Shown piece by piece: positions 62,774-64,000 of a stretch of DNA of 64,000 nucleotides (position 1 is its first letter; every line of letters begins with the position of its first letter). Made by a program: the position numbers and the translations under genes. The notes under the pieces were generated by a model. It worked only from the letters and a program-made list of their open reading frames with translations. It was not told the DNA's origin and did no database searches. Location of the stretch: NCBI RefSeq assembly GCF_036026595.1, contig NZ_JARZFX010000006.1, forward strand, positions 124,001 through 188,000. Reading direction: 5' to 3'. Source of the DNA: Virgibacillus_P tibetensis. GTDB lineage: Bacteria > Bacillota > Bacilli > Bacillales > Amphibacillaceae.

Positions 62774-63613
62774 TTGTTTCCAATTCATGATAATTTAAAT
62801 GGAAAAGTAGTAGTTATTACAGGTGGAAGTGGTGTGCTTTGTTCTGCTATGGCAAAGGAACTAGGTAGACAGAACGCCAAAGTGGCAATATTAAATCGTA
62901 CACAGGAAAAAGGACAAAAAGTTGCTGATGAAATTAATAACAACAATGGTGAAGCAGTAGCAATTGCGGCAAATGTACTTGATGTAGACACATTAATAGA
63001 AGCTAAAAAACAAATTCTTAATCGATTCGGGAAAATTGATATTTTAATTAATGGCGCAGGAGGCAATCACGAAGATGCTATTACCTCTGTAGAGAAACAT
63101 GATTCGGAGGAAACAGCTGAAAAATCTTTCTTTGATTTAAAAGAAGAAGGTTTCACGAACGTTTTCGATAGCAATTTCAAAGGAAGCTTTCTGGCATGTA
63201 AAGTATTTGGCGAAGCACTTCTTGAACAACCAGGATCAACAATTCTCAATATATCGTCAATGAGTGCCTATGCACCAATGACAAAAGTTCCTGCATATTC
63301 CGCAGCAAAAGCAGCGATTAATAATTTTACAATGTGGCTTTCCGTGCATTTTGCCAACACAGGATTACGGGTTAATGCTATTGCACCAGGATTCTTTTTA
63401 ACTACTCAAAATGAAAATTTATTATTGGATAAAGAGGGTAACCATACAGCAAGAGCTGAGAAAATCATAAATGGTACACCAATGGAAAAGTTCGGAGATC
63501 CTAAGGATTTAATAGGCACTTTACTGTGGTTAGTAGATGCCGAATACTCCGGCTTTGTAACAGGGGTAACAGTACCTGTCGATGGTGGATTCATGGCATA
63601 TTCGGGAGTGTAA
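62774..63613 (+). CDS. SDR oxidoreductase, probable fructuronate reductase (YjmF-like)
   Basis: 279 residues. NAD-binding TGGSGVLCSAMAKELG, NGAGGNHEDA, and the catalytic Ser and YxxxK (ISSMSAYAPM, VPAYSAAKAAINNF). The SDR in the B. subtilis hexuronate operon, YjmF, reduces fructuronate to mannonate, giving the UxuA substrate. TTG 62774 has AAGGAGG eight bases upstream; an ATG at 62726 would overlap uxuA. Confidence 0.88.
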   Translation: MFPIHDNLNGKVVVITGGSGVLCSAMAKELGRQNAKVAILNRTQEKGQKVADEINNNNGEAVAIAANVLDVDTLIEAKKQILNRFGKIDILINGAGGNHEDAITSVEKHDSEETAEKSFFDLKEEGFTNVFDSNFKGSFLACKVFGEALLEQPGSTILNISSMSAYAPMTKVPAYSAAKAAINNFTMWLSVHFANTGLRVNAIAPGFFLTTQNENLLLDKEGNHTARAEKIINGTPMEKFGDPKDLIGTLLWLVDAEYSGFVTGVTVPVDGGFMAYSGV

Positions 63614-63617
63614 CAAT

Positions 63618-64000
63618 ATGGTAAAAAAGATACAATTAGCCTTAGATAGAATGACAAAAAAAGAGTGTATCTATTATATAGATGAGACGAAAGATTTTAT
63701 TGATTATATTGAAATAGGGACAGGTGTCATTAAAGAATATGGTATGAACATAGTAAAAGAAATTAGAGAAACATATCCAAGCATAAAAATTATAGCGGAT
63801 ATGAAAACCTGTGATGCTGGTAAATCAGAAACAGAACAAGCAATAAATTCTGGAGCAAACATTTCAACAGTGATGGGTTTCTCCAATATAAATACAATCA
63901 AAGAAACCCTCGACGCAGCAAACACATTAGGCGGAGAAATGCTCATAGATTTATTAGGGATAAGCAGTAAAGAACAGGTTACATCTATTTACGATATAGG
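63618..64000 (+). CDS. Hexulose-6-phosphate synthase / 3-keto-gulonate-6-phosphate decarboxylase family (cut by window end)
   Basis: The first 127 residues are visible. MVKKIQLALDRMT, DYIEIGTGVIKEYGMNIVKEI, KIIADMKTCDAGKSE and NSGANISTVMGFSNINTIKE show the orotidine-decarboxylase-like barrel with the ADMKTCDAG metal and substrate motif. HPS (hxlA) is favoured by the HxlB-like gene upstream; UlaD/SgbH-type decarboxylase is the alternative and fits the YiaK-like and TRAP genes. GGGAG precedes the ATG. Confidence 0.8.
   Translation, partial: MVKKIQLALDRMTKKECIYYIDETKDFIDYIEIGTGVIKEYGMNIVKEIRETYPSIKIIADMKTCDAGKSETEQAINSGANISTVMGFSNINTIKETLDAANTLGGEMLIDLLGISSKEQVTSIYDI

Overview
The window looks like a piece of a low-GC Gram-positive chromosome from the Bacillaceae, probably near Oceanobacillus, Virgibacillus or Lentibacillus. 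The backbone order atpFHAGDC, ywzB, ywmB, murA, spoIID, spoIIQ, spoIIID, mbl, flhO, flhP, fabZ matches the Bacillus subtilis order as I know it. Sporulation genes, strong AGGAGG-type ribosome sites and AT-rich intergenic DNA fit this placement. The genus is an inference; no rRNA gene is present.

Layout. (1) 1-5.8 kb: the F1Fo ATP synthase operon, interrupted between atpA and atpG by a 200-bp dispersed repeat; atpC appears to start at CTG. (2) 6.3-8.8 kb: ywzB, ywmB, murA. (3) 9-18.9 kb: a complete dppABCDE-ykfABC-ykfD operon for import and recycling of peptides and murein peptides, sitting between murA and spoIID, with a CodY-like box at its start. (4) 19-26.9 kb: spoIID, spoIIQ, spoIIID, mbl, flhO, flhP. 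Between spoIIQ and spoIIID lies a homologue of the phage arbitrium receptor AimR without its N-terminal DNA-binding part, followed by a 40-residue exported-peptide gene ending in DPGLGDID. (5) 27-29 kb: EpuA-like protein, a 48-residue membrane protein, fabZ, a small lipoprotein and yjfB.

(6) 29.2-35.2 kb, minus strand: a compact gas vesicle operon (gvpQ-like, gvpA, gvpO, gvpN, gvpF, gvpG, gvpL, gvpS, gvpK, gvpJ, gvpT) with a possible sigma-B promoter. Two direct copies of the dispersed repeat flank gvpQ-gvpA. A ComK-family regulator follows on the plus strand. (7) 36-46.4 kb: a TetR/membrane fusion/RND efflux operon, a split threonine/serine exporter, and an ABC exporter operon with its own TetR regulator. 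(8) 47-53.3 kb: tagO, a large secreted Vpr-like subtilase and an orphan NarL-type regulator with a degenerate receiver.

(9) 53.5-64 kb: an AT-rich hexuronate-type catabolic operon: LacI regulator, KDG kinase, a 6-phospho-3-hexuloisomerase-like SIS protein, Ldh2-family dehydrogenase, TRAP transporter, zinc dehydrogenase, KDPG aldolase, mannonate dehydratase, SDR reductase and a truncated hexulose-phosphate synthase-like gene. Imported hexuronate derivatives would be converted through mannonate and KDG to KDPG, then to pyruvate and glyceraldehyde-3-phosphate.

The most unusual structures are the AimR-like receptor/peptide pair inside the sporulation locus, and four intergenic arrays, each of different sequence but all with a 21-bp period, placed just downstream of transcription units (41.2, 48.2, 52.1 and 53.3 kb). 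No tRNA, rRNA, insertion sequence, prophage gene or CRISPR array was recognised.
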